In this document: positions 56,157 to 64,000 of the stretch, piece after piece
How the letters are laid out: each line of letters begins with the position of its first letter
Numbering within the stretch: the first letter of the stretch is position 1
Source of the DNA: JACVRW01 sp963751105
GTDB taxonomy: Bacteria > Actinomycetota > Thermoleophilia > Solirubrobacterales > Thermoleophilaceae
Assembly: GCA_963751105.1 (NCBI GenBank)
Contig: CAVVTG010000002.1
Location: forward strand, 1,488,001-1,552,000
Reading direction: 5' to 3'
DNA: 64,000 bases
Made by a program: the position numbers and the translations under genes
Notes under the pieces: generated by a model
Database searches by the model: none
The model's input: only the letters and a program-made list of their open reading frames with translations
What the model was told of the DNA's origin: nothing

Positions 56157-56822
56157 ATTGACGCCAGCGTGGCGCAACAGGCCGTCGGCCGCGCTCACCA
56201 CTTCGGCCACGCCGTCGAGCGTGTACACCCACGGCGAGGGATCGAGGGCGCGGCCGGCGATCGCACCGCCGAGCAGGATTCCCGTTATGTCTGCCTCGTG
56301 GGCCAGGGCGACGCTGGCGCGCAGGCCGCGGGCCGACTCCGGCATCGTCGCGGTGAGTCCCACCAGATCCGGCCGGTGCTGGGCCAGCAGCCGGGCCAGC
56401 AGGTCCTCGGGCACGTCGGCGCCGGCCAGCACGATGTTGTAGCCCGCGTCCTCCAGGAGATCGGCCGCCATGAGCAGGCCCACCACGTGTCGCTCGCCCT
56501 CGGGAGCACAGAGGAGGATCGTGGTCTCGAGGCGGTCCTGCTCCACCCGGTGGACCGCCCGCAGCACGCCGAGCAGGCGCAGCACGATCTGGGTGGCTCG
56601 CTGCTCCTCGCGCACGGTCAGCTCACCCCGCGCCCAGCGTTCCCCGACGGACCGCATGGCGGGCCGGACGATGTGGTCGTCGATCAGGCTGGCCGGCAGG
56701 CCGGCGGTGAGGGCATCGCGAGCCACGCGCTCCGCGTCACCCAGGTCAGCGGCGAGCAGCGCGTGCTCGAGGGCCTCGGCAAAGCCGTCGAGCAACGCTT
56801 GGAGACCCTCGGGCTCAGCCAC
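56154..56822 (-). CDS. Cobalamin (B12)-binding domain protein
   Basis: 222 aa, MetH-like cap plus Rossmann B12 module without a catalytic domain. The helical cap (DDHIVRPAMRSVGERWARGELTVREEQ) is followed by LLCAPEGERHVVGLLMAADLL, where the E-R-H-V-V-G piece matches the DxHxxG cobalt-ligand motif except Glu for Asp. Then LVGLTATMPESARGL and GILLGGAIAGRALD (GG loop). Probably a sensor or corrinoid carrier. GTG start 8 nt inside the preceding zinc-ribbon gene. Confidence 0.82.
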   Translation of the reverse strand: MAEPEGLQALLDGFAEALEHALLAADLGDAERVARDALTAGLPASLIDDHIVRPAMRSVGERWARGELTVREEQRATQIVLRLLGVLRAVHRVEQDRLETTILLCAPEGERHVVGLLMAADLLEDAGYNIVLAGADVPEDLLARLLAQHRPDLVGLTATMPESARGLRASVALAHEADITGILLGGAIAGRALDPSPWVYTLDGVAEVVSAADGLLRHAGVN

Positions 56823-57021
56823 CGGGTCCCCTTTCGATCGGCCTGGCCGGGATCGGGTGGACGCCCCGATCGTCCACCTGGACCAGCTCCACCGGCTCGC
56901 CGCAGGCCAGGCAGCCCTCGTTGCGGCGGATCATCCGCCGCGCCGACCCGCTCACCCAGAGGCGTCCACAGCCCGTGCAGCGCAGGGCGTCGATCGGATC
57001 TTTGGCTCCTGGGTGTCGCAC
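56815..57021 (-). CDS. Small zinc-ribbon protein
   Basis: 68 aa. Two CxxC knuckles (ALRCTGCGRLWVSGS and NEGCLACGEPVELVQVD) make a rubredoxin/zinc-ribbon fold. Its end overlaps the B12-binding gene by 8 nt, so the two are co-translated and may act together. GTG start at 57021; 69 nt separate it from the dehydrogenase stop at 57091. Confidence 0.65.
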   Translation of the reverse strand: MRHPGAKDPIDALRCTGCGRLWVSGSARRMIRRNEGCLACGEPVELVQVDDRGVHPIPARPIERGPGG

Positions 57022-57090
57022 GTGACCGGCGCGTTTGCCTGATGACCACGATCCCAGAACGGCGTGACCAGCGCAATGCCCTTCGGGCGC

Positions 57091-58097
57091 TCAGACAGCC
57101 GTCCGCACAAACGCCAGCAGCTCGCTCTCGGCGGGGGCGTGGGGCGTGTTGGCGTAGGCCGGGTGCTCCACCGCCGCGGCCGCAACGCGAGGCAGGTGCT
57201 CCTCGGTGACGCCCAGGGTGCCGAGCCGGGTGTGGCCGCAGCGAGCCGACAGCTCGGCGATCCGGCCGGCGGCGGCCTCCGGGCGGTCCGCCGGGTCCCC
57301 TAGCGCGCCGGCCAGGCTCGCCAGCGCCGCCGGCGCCAGGTCCGCCATGAGCCGCGCCGAGTGCGGCAACATCACCGCGTTGGTCTCGGCGTGCGGACTG
57401 CCGGCGGCGCGCACGAGCGTCTGGCACACGGCGTGGTGCAGGGCGATCCCGGTGCTGGCCGACGCATGGCCGGCGAGCAGCGCCCCCAGGGTCACGTCGT
57501 CGCGCTCGAGCGGCTCGGCCGACAGGCCCGCCGCGATCAGTGCCGCGCCACGCAGCGCGGACAGCTCGGCCACCGGATTGGCGAACGGCGTGTAGAGCGC
57601 CTCCATGCCATGAGCGAGTGCGTTCATGGCGCTGGCCGTGAGCGCCGCCGGCTCCTGGGAGGCCATCAGACCTGGATCGGCGACCACCAGCGACGGGCGA
57701 ACCAGCCGGGCGCCCTCGACTCCCTTGGGAGTCCGGTGAAAGGGCGTGAGCTCCGCACCGGACAGGGTGGTGGGCAGAGCCGCAACCGAGTGGCCCGAGG
57801 CGCCCGCCACCGCCTTGGCGGTGTCGATCACCCGGCCGCCGCCGAGGGCCACCAGCGGCCGCTCTCCCACCCGCGGGAGCAGGTCCGCCGACAGCTCGTC
57901 GACGAGACCGGGCGGCACCATCAGCACCTCCGCGGCGGCGGCCGTCACCCGCGGGGCCGAGTCGCGGGCGCGCTCGGTGGTGAGCAGCGTGAACTCGCCG
58001 AACCCGCTCCGCCCGAGCAGCTCGGGGGCCTCCTCCACGGCTCCTCGCCGGAAGCGGATCAGCCGTTCGCCATCGCGCCAGGTGAAGTCCGCGCCGG

Positions 58098-58101
<4 letters not shown>
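57091..58101 (-). CDS. Iron-containing alcohol dehydrogenase/maleylacetate reductase family, CTG start
   Basis: About 336 aa. LVALGGGRVIDTAKAVAGASG is the NAD-binding GGG-xx-D-x-K motif; PTTLSGAELTPF; SAMNALAHGMEALYTPFAN carries His metal ligands; HHAVCQTLVRAAGSPHAETNAVMLPHSARL the others. Closest to maleylacetate reductases. The frame contains no ATG/GTG/TTG before about residue 56, inside the domain. A CTG at 58101 overlaps the leuA stop as CTGA, copying the GTGA overlaps elsewhere, so I take it as start. Confidence 0.8.
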
Positions 58102-59675
<1,574 letters not shown>

Positions 59676-59745
59676 GTCGCTCTCTCTCCTACTTGCCGGT
59701 CCTGATCGATTCCCCTGGGTTTGCGGCTGTTGCGGCCGCCACGCG
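59676..59745 (-). promoter_or_regulatory. leuA attenuator region
   Basis: Between the leader stop and leuA is a stem GCGGC/GCCGC (59739-59735 with 59727-59723, 7-nt loop). Another C6/G6 hairpin (59751-59764) overlaps the end of the leader frame. Ribosome stalling at the Leu run would disturb the latter. No T-run follows, so control may act on Rho access or on leuA translation; the Shine-Dalgarno AGGAG is at 59690-59686. Confidence 0.5.
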
Positions 59746-59799
59746 TTATTCCCCCCGAGGGGGGAGAAGGAGAAGTCGCAGATCGGCGAAGAGCGCCAT
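59746..59799 (-). CDS. leuA leader peptide
   Basis: 17 residues, MALFADLRLLLLPPRGE then TAA, with five Leu codons in six (CTG CGA CTT CTC CTT CTC), 71 nt before leuA. This is the layout of a transcriptional or translational attenuator that senses charged tRNA-Leu. Its ATG lies 9 nt below TACCCT, so the leader mRNA itself is probably leaderless. Confidence 0.8.
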   Translation of the reverse strand: MALFADLRLLLLPPRGE

Positions 59800-59808
59800 G
59801 CCCGACGG

Positions 59809-59814
59809 AGGGTA
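59809..59814 (-). promoter_or_regulatory. -10 box of leuA leader transcript
   Basis: TACCCT on the minus strand, ending 9 nt before the leader-peptide ATG (59799). The transcript start would be near 59802, so nearly the whole 5' region is the leader peptide. Confidence 0.5.
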
Positions 59815-59825
59815 CACCCTCACCT

Positions 59826-60845
59826 CTAGAGCGTGAGGACGACCTTGCCCACGTTCTTTCGCTCGTGCACGTAGCGGTGTGCCTCGGCTCCGTCGTCGAG
59901 CCGGAACTCGCGGGCCAGCACCGGACGGATCTCCCCCGTATCGAGCCAGGCGCGCAGCGGTTCGGTGTACTCGCGGAGCGAGCCGTTGGCGTCCCAGAGC
60001 CGAAGCATGTTGAGCCCGATCACCGATCTCGAATCGCTCATCAACTTCATCGGGTTGAACCGCGGCATCTGAGCCACCACGCGCATGGCGCGCAGCGGGC
60101 TGCGCCGCTCTCCGGCCTGCACCTCCGAGGCACCGAAGCACACCAGCCGGCCGCCTGCGCGCAGCATGGAGAAGCTCTGCTTGAAGCTGCGCCCGCCGAT
60201 GGCGTCGAGGGCGAGGTCGAGGGGCTGCTTCTCCCCGGCTACACGCCGCACCTCGTCCACGACGTCGTGGGTGCGGTAATCGATGGGATGGTCCACGCCG
60301 AAACCTCGGATCGCGTCGTGCTTGGCGGGTGAGGCCGTGCCGTAGACCTCGGCCCCGGTGAGCTTGGCCAGGTGCGTGGCGGCGATGCCCACGCCACCGG
60401 CGGCGGCCTGGATCAGCACCCTCTCCCCCTCGCGGAGCCCTCCGTAACGAATCAGGCCTGCGTAGGCGGTGGCGTAGGCCACGGGCAGCGCCGCGCCCTC
60501 CGCGTAGCTCCAGCCGTCGGGCATGGGCACAAGCGCCTCCGCGGCGGTGACCGCCAGCTGGGCGTAGCCCCCGAAGCGCGAGCCGCCCATCACGCGCTGG
60601 CCCACCTCGATGCCCTCCACGCCCTCCCCGAGGGCGTCGACGTCTCCGGCGATCTCGTAGCCCACCACGCAGGGCGGCTTCGGGGCATCGGGGTAGAGGC
60701 CCACCCGGGCCAGCAGGTCGGCGAAGTTCACCCCGGCGGCGCGAACCCGCACACGCACCTCGCCGGGGCCGGGCTCGGGGTCCGGCCGCTCCTGGACTCG
60801 CATCACGTCGGGCGGTCCATGCTCGGTGATCACGAGCGCGCGCAC
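59826..60845 (-). CDS. Zinc-type quinone oxidoreductase (medium-chain dehydrogenase)
   Basis: NADPH:quinone oxidoreductase-like MDR, 339 aa, zinc-free type. RALVITEHGPPDVMRV, VRAAGVNFADLLARVGLYP, VGYEIAGDVDALGEGV, VLIQAAAGGVGIAATHLAKL (AxxGGVG nucleotide loop), GTASPAKHDAIRGFGVDHPIDYR. GTG at 60845 chosen as the residue before the conserved R-A-L-V strand. Substrate may be quinones or enones. Ends 27 nt before the leuA leader ATG. Confidence 0.9.
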   Translation of the reverse strand: MRALVITEHGPPDVMRVQERPDPEPGPGEVRVRVRAAGVNFADLLARVGLYPDAPKPPCVVGYEIAGDVDALGEGVEGIEVGQRVMGGSRFGGYAQLAVTAAEALVPMPDGWSYAEGAALPVAYATAYAGLIRYGGLREGERVLIQAAAGGVGIAATHLAKLTGAEVYGTASPAKHDAIRGFGVDHPIDYRTHDVVDEVRRVAGEKQPLDLALDAIGGRSFKQSFSMLRAGGRLVCFGASEVQAGERRSPLRAMRVVAQMPRFNPMKLMSDSRSVIGLNMLRLWDANGSLREYTEPLRAWLDTGEIRPVLAREFRLDDGAEAHRYVHERKNVGKVVLTL

Positions 60846-60922
60846 GCGCGCATCATTCCAGTCCGGCTCGCTCCTCTCAGTCGAGGCGGGCCGGGCCCTG
60901 CTGCGTGGCAACCGGCGGAGCG

Positions 60923-62494
60923 CTACTGCTTCGTGGACGTACCGCCGCCGCCGGCGTTCTTGCGGCGATTCGGCCGCTTGTATCCGGCCGCGGCCTGCAC
61001 GCTCGAGGGCCGCCATTCGGCGCCGCCGCGAACGGTGGGGATGCCCTCGTCGTTGAGGGTGTCCGCAATCGCCTGAAGGGTCATGCCGCTGGCTCGCATG
61101 TCTGCGATCCGCTGCTTGAGGGAAGGCCGGTCGGCCACCGCCGGGCGCCCCGAGGATCGGCGCCGGTCGCGGGCCGCCTCGAGGCCCTTGCGGGTGCGGT
61201 GCTCGAGACGCCTGCGCTCGAGGCCGCCCACCTTGACCAGGGCGTCTGCGGCCAGCCGCCCCTCCTCGGTCCTCGTGTCGAGGTCGATGTCCACGACGAC
61301 GAGGCGGGCGTTACGTTCGTCGAGCAGCTGAATGAGCCCCCCGAGGTTGGCCGCCGATCGGGTGAGCCGGTCGAGCCGGGGCACCACCAGGCAGTCGAAC
61401 TCGCCGGCCTCGAGGCTCTCCAGGGCGTAGGTCAGCCCGGGACGGCGCAGGTCGGGCCCCGACGTGGGCTCGAGATCGCGCACCAGCTTGCTCAGCTCCA
61501 GACCCAGGCGGTTGCACGCCTCTTCGATCTGGTGGGCCTCGTCGCGCAGCCTGGTGCCGGCCGCTTCATCGCTGTCCGGGACGGTGGTGTAGCCGACCGC
61601 CCGGGCCGTAGCCGCCGCGGGCGCAGGCTCCGGCTCGGCGGGCGGCGCGGGGACCGGCTGAGCCGACGGTGGGTCAGCCGCCGGCGCCGGTTGCTTCGCC
61701 GCGCCGTTGGCCGGCGGCGCCTCGCGCTGCCGGTCCGGCCCCTTCCGGGCCCGGGTCGCGGCCACGTCCACCGCCGGCACAAGCTTGAGCGGTGTCGGCT
61801 TGGGCGCTTCCGCGGGTGCGGGGCGCGGGGTCTCCGAGGGCACGGGTTCCGCAGCCGCGGAGGCGGCGGGCTGGGGCGCCACTGAGGGCACGCGCTTGGG
61901 CGCGGCGGGCTGCTCGGGCTGTTTGGGAGCCGCGGGCGGGGTCGGCCGGCTGCGCTTCTCGGGCCTCTCCGTTGCGGTGGCCGTCTTGGGCTTCGCCGCA
62001 GCCGCAGCGGGGACCGGCTTGTGCGCGGCCGGCTTGGGCGTCTTGGAGGCAGCCGCGGCCGGCTTCGGAGTCGGCTCCGGTGCGGAACGAGTCGGCTTCG
62101 GTGCGGGACGAGTCGGCTCCGGCGTGGCCGCGGTCGTGGGCTCATCGGGCTGGGAGCGTCGCGCGGCCAGACGCCACATGAGCAGGCCCGCTCCTGCGAG
62201 GACGACCACCGCGATCGCGACGAACGGCAGCGGGCTGCTCCCGCCGCCGTCGTCAGCGCTGGACGCCCGCTCCTGGGCCGGCTGGCCGCCGGGGCTCGTC
62301 TGCTCACCCGGGCTCGTCTGCTCGCCCGGAGGCGCGGGGTCGGACTCCGGCGCGGTCTCGTTCAGCGGGTACTGGTTCCAGAGGTCGGTGGGCGTCTGCT
62401 CGCGATCCTGTGCCAGCGCGGACACCGACGCAGTGGCGGGCAGCGCGACCAGCGAAACGAGCACCAGGAGCCAGATGGAGAGGCGGCGCCGCAT
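60923..62494 (-). CDS. Membrane-anchored serine-recombinase-like protein with altered active site
   Basis: 523 aa of unusual layout. Signal peptide 1-29 (LSIWLLVLVSLVALPATASV), short extracytoplasmic part 30-88 with a tandem GEQTSP repeat, transmembrane helix 90-108 with R-rich stop, a cytoplasmic Pro/Ala/Lys linker to about 295, a resolvase domain 298-445 and an HTH-like end 455-505 (RASGMTLQAIADTLNDEGIP). Resolvase landmarks are kept (LVVPRLDRLTRSAANLGGL, RRPGL), but the expected Y-x-R-V-S reads YTTVPDSD, so the catalytic Arg and Ser are lost. Coupled to the L,D-transpeptidase gene by TGATG. Function unknown; perhaps a membrane-held DNA binder. Confidence 0.8.
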   Translation of the reverse strand: MRRRLSIWLLVLVSLVALPATASVSALAQDREQTPTDLWNQYPLNETAPESDPAPPGEQTSPGEQTSPGGQPAQERASSADDGGGSSPLPFVAIAVVVLAGAGLLMWRLAARRSQPDEPTTAATPEPTRPAPKPTRSAPEPTPKPAAAASKTPKPAAHKPVPAAAAAKPKTATATERPEKRSRPTPPAAPKQPEQPAAPKRVPSVAPQPAASAAAEPVPSETPRPAPAEAPKPTPLKLVPAVDVAATRARKGPDRQREAPPANGAAKQPAPAADPPSAQPVPAPPAEPEPAPAAATARAVGYTTVPDSDEAAGTRLRDEAHQIEEACNRLGLELSKLVRDLEPTSGPDLRRPGLTYALESLEAGEFDCLVVPRLDRLTRSAANLGGLIQLLDERNARLVVVDIDLDTRTEEGRLAADALVKVGGLERRRLEHRTRKGLEAARDRRRSSGRPAVADRPSLKQRIADMRASGMTLQAIADTLNDEGIPTVRGGAEWRPSSVQAAAGYKRPNRRKNAGGGGTSTKQ

Positions 62495-63294
62495 CAGCTG
62501 ATCGTGATCGGCGTGCCCACCGGCATGAGCCGGTTGAGCCGAATGATGTCGGGGTTGCGCATCCTGATGCAGCCGTGGGAGATGCGCCCGGGGATCAGGT
62601 CGGGGCGACTGGTGCCGTGAATGCCCACGAACCCGCCGTCGGGCCAGTCAGTGAGCACGGCCGAGCGCGCGCTGGTACCGAAGGCCAGCGGACCGTAGAA
62701 CTCGCTCCGGAAGCGGACGAGCTTGTTGCGTACGAAGAACCGGCCACGCGGCGTCGGCCACTGCGACTCGCCCACTCCCACCGGGGCGCTCAGCACCGGC
62801 CGGCCGTCCCGCAGGAGCGTGGCGCGGAAGCGGCGCAGGTCGACCTTGAGGCGGGTGCGCACGGTTCGATAGCCGTTGATGGCCCGCCGCGGCAGCCACC
62901 CGGTGCTGCCGTTCGGCAGCACGGCGAGGCGCACCCGGACCCAGGTGTTCCCGGCGGCGTCGCGCGCCCGGCTGAGCACCTGCAGGATGTTCGAGGTGCC
63001 CTCTGGCGTACGAAGCGCCACACGGGCGACCGCGGAGGCCCCGGTGTTGGGCGCCGAGCGGGCAGTCTCGGCCCGGCGCACGCTCGTCCAGACCGACACG
63101 TGAGGCTCCGACCCGAGCGGCTGAGGCCGGCCCACGTCGAGCGCGGACTCGGGAGGTCCGGGCAGGCCGGTGCTCGCGCCCCCGTTTGAGCCCGCCCCCT
63201 TGGAGGTGGGCCAGATCAGGACAGCCAGCACCGACAGGGCACCCATGATTCCGCCCACGAGAATCAATGCACGCCGCCTGCGCCGGCCGACCAC
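62494..63294 (-). CDS. L,D-transpeptidase (YkuD) with N-terminal membrane anchor and SH3-like region
   Basis: Cross-links peptidoglycan 3-3 or attaches proteins, outside the membrane. 266 aa. Basic N-terminus, transmembrane helix (ALILVGGIMGALSVLAVLIW), a low-complexity linker, an SH3b-like domain (VARVALRTPEGTSNILQVL ... GSTGWLPRRAI), then YkuD: KVDLRRFRATLLRDGRPVL, FVGIHGTSRPDLIPGRISHGCIRM with catalytic Cys242. 5 nt after the ferritin-like gene and overlapping the recombinase-like gene. Confidence 0.92.
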   Translation of the reverse strand: MVGRRRRRALILVGGIMGALSVLAVLIWPTSKGAGSNGGASTGLPGPPESALDVGRPQPLGSEPHVSVWTSVRRAETARSAPNTGASAVARVALRTPEGTSNILQVLSRARDAAGNTWVRVRLAVLPNGSTGWLPRRAINGYRTVRTRLKVDLRRFRATLLRDGRPVLSAPVGVGESQWPTPRGRFFVRNKLVRFRSEFYGPLAFGTSARSAVLTDWPDGGFVGIHGTSRPDLIPGRISHGCIRMRNPDIIRLNRLMPVGTPITIS

Positions 63295-63299
63295 TCGGG

Positions 63300-63989
63300 T
63301 CAGCCGGTGAAGCGCGGTGCGCGCTTCGATTTGGTCGAAGGTGTGCTGGCGATGAAGTTCGTGGACTTCACGACCTTCGTAACCTCGCGCTTGCTGCTCG
63401 GCTGGTCAAATGCCTCGCGCACCGGATCCACCCCGAACAGGTAGCGCATCCACGCGGCGTGGCGGGCCTCGACCGAATGGATCGAGACCGCCGCGGCGAG
63501 CGCCGAGCGCGACTTGAGCTGCGTGGCCTGGCCCTTGTAGGCGGCCACCGCCAGGTCCTCGAACGCCACGGCCGTCTTGAGGAACGCCTGGGGCTTCTCG
63601 GTCACGCCCTGGAAGTCGAAGTTCGGGCGCTTGACCGCCTGTCGGCCCAGGACGCCCTTGAACGCCTTGACGTGCGCGCGCTCGACGCCGCCCACCACCT
63701 CGGCCGCTCGCTTGGTGCGCCCCTGAAGCTGCTTCAGACGCTCCGCTTCCGTGTAGAAGGCGGCCTGCAGGTACTCGAGGGTGAGGGCGAAGTTGAGGAT
63801 GGCCAGATCGTTCTTGCCCGGCTTCTGAGCGCGAGCCTCCTCGACGCCCTGAGCGCCGAGGAGGACCGCCGCCCCTGCGAGTCCCGCAGTGAAGAAGCCG
63901 GCACGTGACATCCCGCCCGCCTCTTGGGCGGTCTCGGCGAGCGCGCCGTCGCGGTCGAGCCGCTCGAAGGAGAAACCGTCTGGCGTCAT
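63300..63989 (-). CDS. Ferritin-like domain protein with N-terminal export signal
   Basis: 229 aa. A hydrophobic N-terminal signal (SRAGFFTAGLAGAAVLLGAQG, Tat-like but with a single Arg) precedes a four-helix bundle that keeps all six di-iron ligands: Glu72 (LTLEYLQAAFY), Glu103 and His106 (VERAHVKAF), Glu144 (VAFEDLAVAAY), Glu174 and His177 (HSVEARHAAW). The basic tail is Lys/Ser-rich. Likely extracytoplasmic oxidoreductase or metal protein of the DUF4439/ferritin-like-2 kind. First gene of the envelope operon; its promoter lies beyond the window. Confidence 0.85.
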   Translation of the reverse strand: MTPDGFSFERLDRDGALAETAQEAGGMSRAGFFTAGLAGAAVLLGAQGVEEARAQKPGKNDLAILNFALTLEYLQAAFYTEAERLKQLQGRTKRAAEVVGGVERAHVKAFKGVLGRQAVKRPNFDFQGVTEKPQAFLKTAVAFEDLAVAAYKGQATQLKSRSALAAAVSIHSVEARHAAWMRYLFGVDPVREAFDQPSSKREVTKVVKSTNFIASTPSTKSKRAPRFTG

Positions 63990-64000
63990 CGCTTGAGTCC

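Noticed and set aside
60923..62494. Resolvase gene as a sign of a transposon or integrated element
   Set aside because: No inverted repeats, direct repeats, transposase or att-like sites nearby; the protein has a membrane anchor, lacks catalytic residues and sits in a housekeeping envelope operon.

Overview
High-GC actinobacterial chromosome segment, most likely Thermoleophilia (Solirubrobacterales-like). This rests on base composition, the 16S/23S sequences, a sepF-proC-yggT-lspA cluster, the MEP pathway genes dxr and ispG, a LeuA-type leucine leader peptide, and widespread GTGA/ATGA gene overlaps. Nearly all genes are chromosomal housekeeping. I see no prophage, IS element or CRISPR array. 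No tRNA gene was recognised.

Layout. 1-5.5 kb: a cut-off glycosyltransferase with its TetR regulator and a near-perfect operator, then ispG, a GNAT, an aminotransferase remnant and an acyl-CoA synthetase. 5.7-8.3 kb: a collagen-like exported protein. 8.3-15 kb: rpsB-tsf-pyrH-frr-uppS-cdsA-dxr-rseP in the classical order, read leftward. 15.2-18.2 kb: sepF-proC-yggT-lspA-rluD, closed by a UUCG-loop terminator. 19-28.6 kb: a tightly overlapped leftward string murA-hisZ-hisG-hisD-hisB-hisH-hisA-hisF-cca-pgeF-yggS. 28.7-33.7 kb: small metabolic and membrane genes. 33.7-39.2 kb: an rRNA operon (16S-23S-5S, leftward, no spacer tRNA) with long processing stems. 39.2-46.5 kb: tyrS, a class A PBP, a DNA glycosylase, argH, an epimerase and a GNAT. 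46.5-54.4 kb: a branched-chain amino-acid operon (XRE-cupin regulator, leuC, leuD, Tam-like methyltransferase, leuB, ilvE, cimA, DegT aminotransferase). 54.5-60.8 kb: a LacI remnant, an SDR, a B12-binding protein, a zinc ribbon, an Fe-ADH-like dehydrogenase, leuA with its leader peptide, and a quinone oxidoreductase. 60.9-64 kb: an envelope operon of ferritin-like protein, L,D-transpeptidase and an unusual membrane-anchored serine-recombinase-like protein.

How the genes work together. leuA, leuBCD and ilvE make leucine. cimA plus leuBCD gives a threonine-independent route to the isoleucine precursor 2-ketobutyrate. HisZ with the short HisG forms the two-subunit ATP phosphoribosyltransferase that heads the histidine pathway. 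dxr/ispG/uppS/cdsA/rseP/murA/PBP/LDT all serve isoprenoid, lipid and envelope synthesis.

Themes. Single genes and operon heads often carry a TANNNT box 7-11 nt before the start codon and no Shine-Dalgarno, implying leaderless transcription. Several genes contain apparent single-base indels (collagen gene twice, cca, leuD, leuC start). These may be sequencing errors, so functional conclusions about those genes are provisional. The most novel object is the membrane-anchored serine-recombinase homologue at 60923-62494, which has lost the expected catalytic Arg and Ser.
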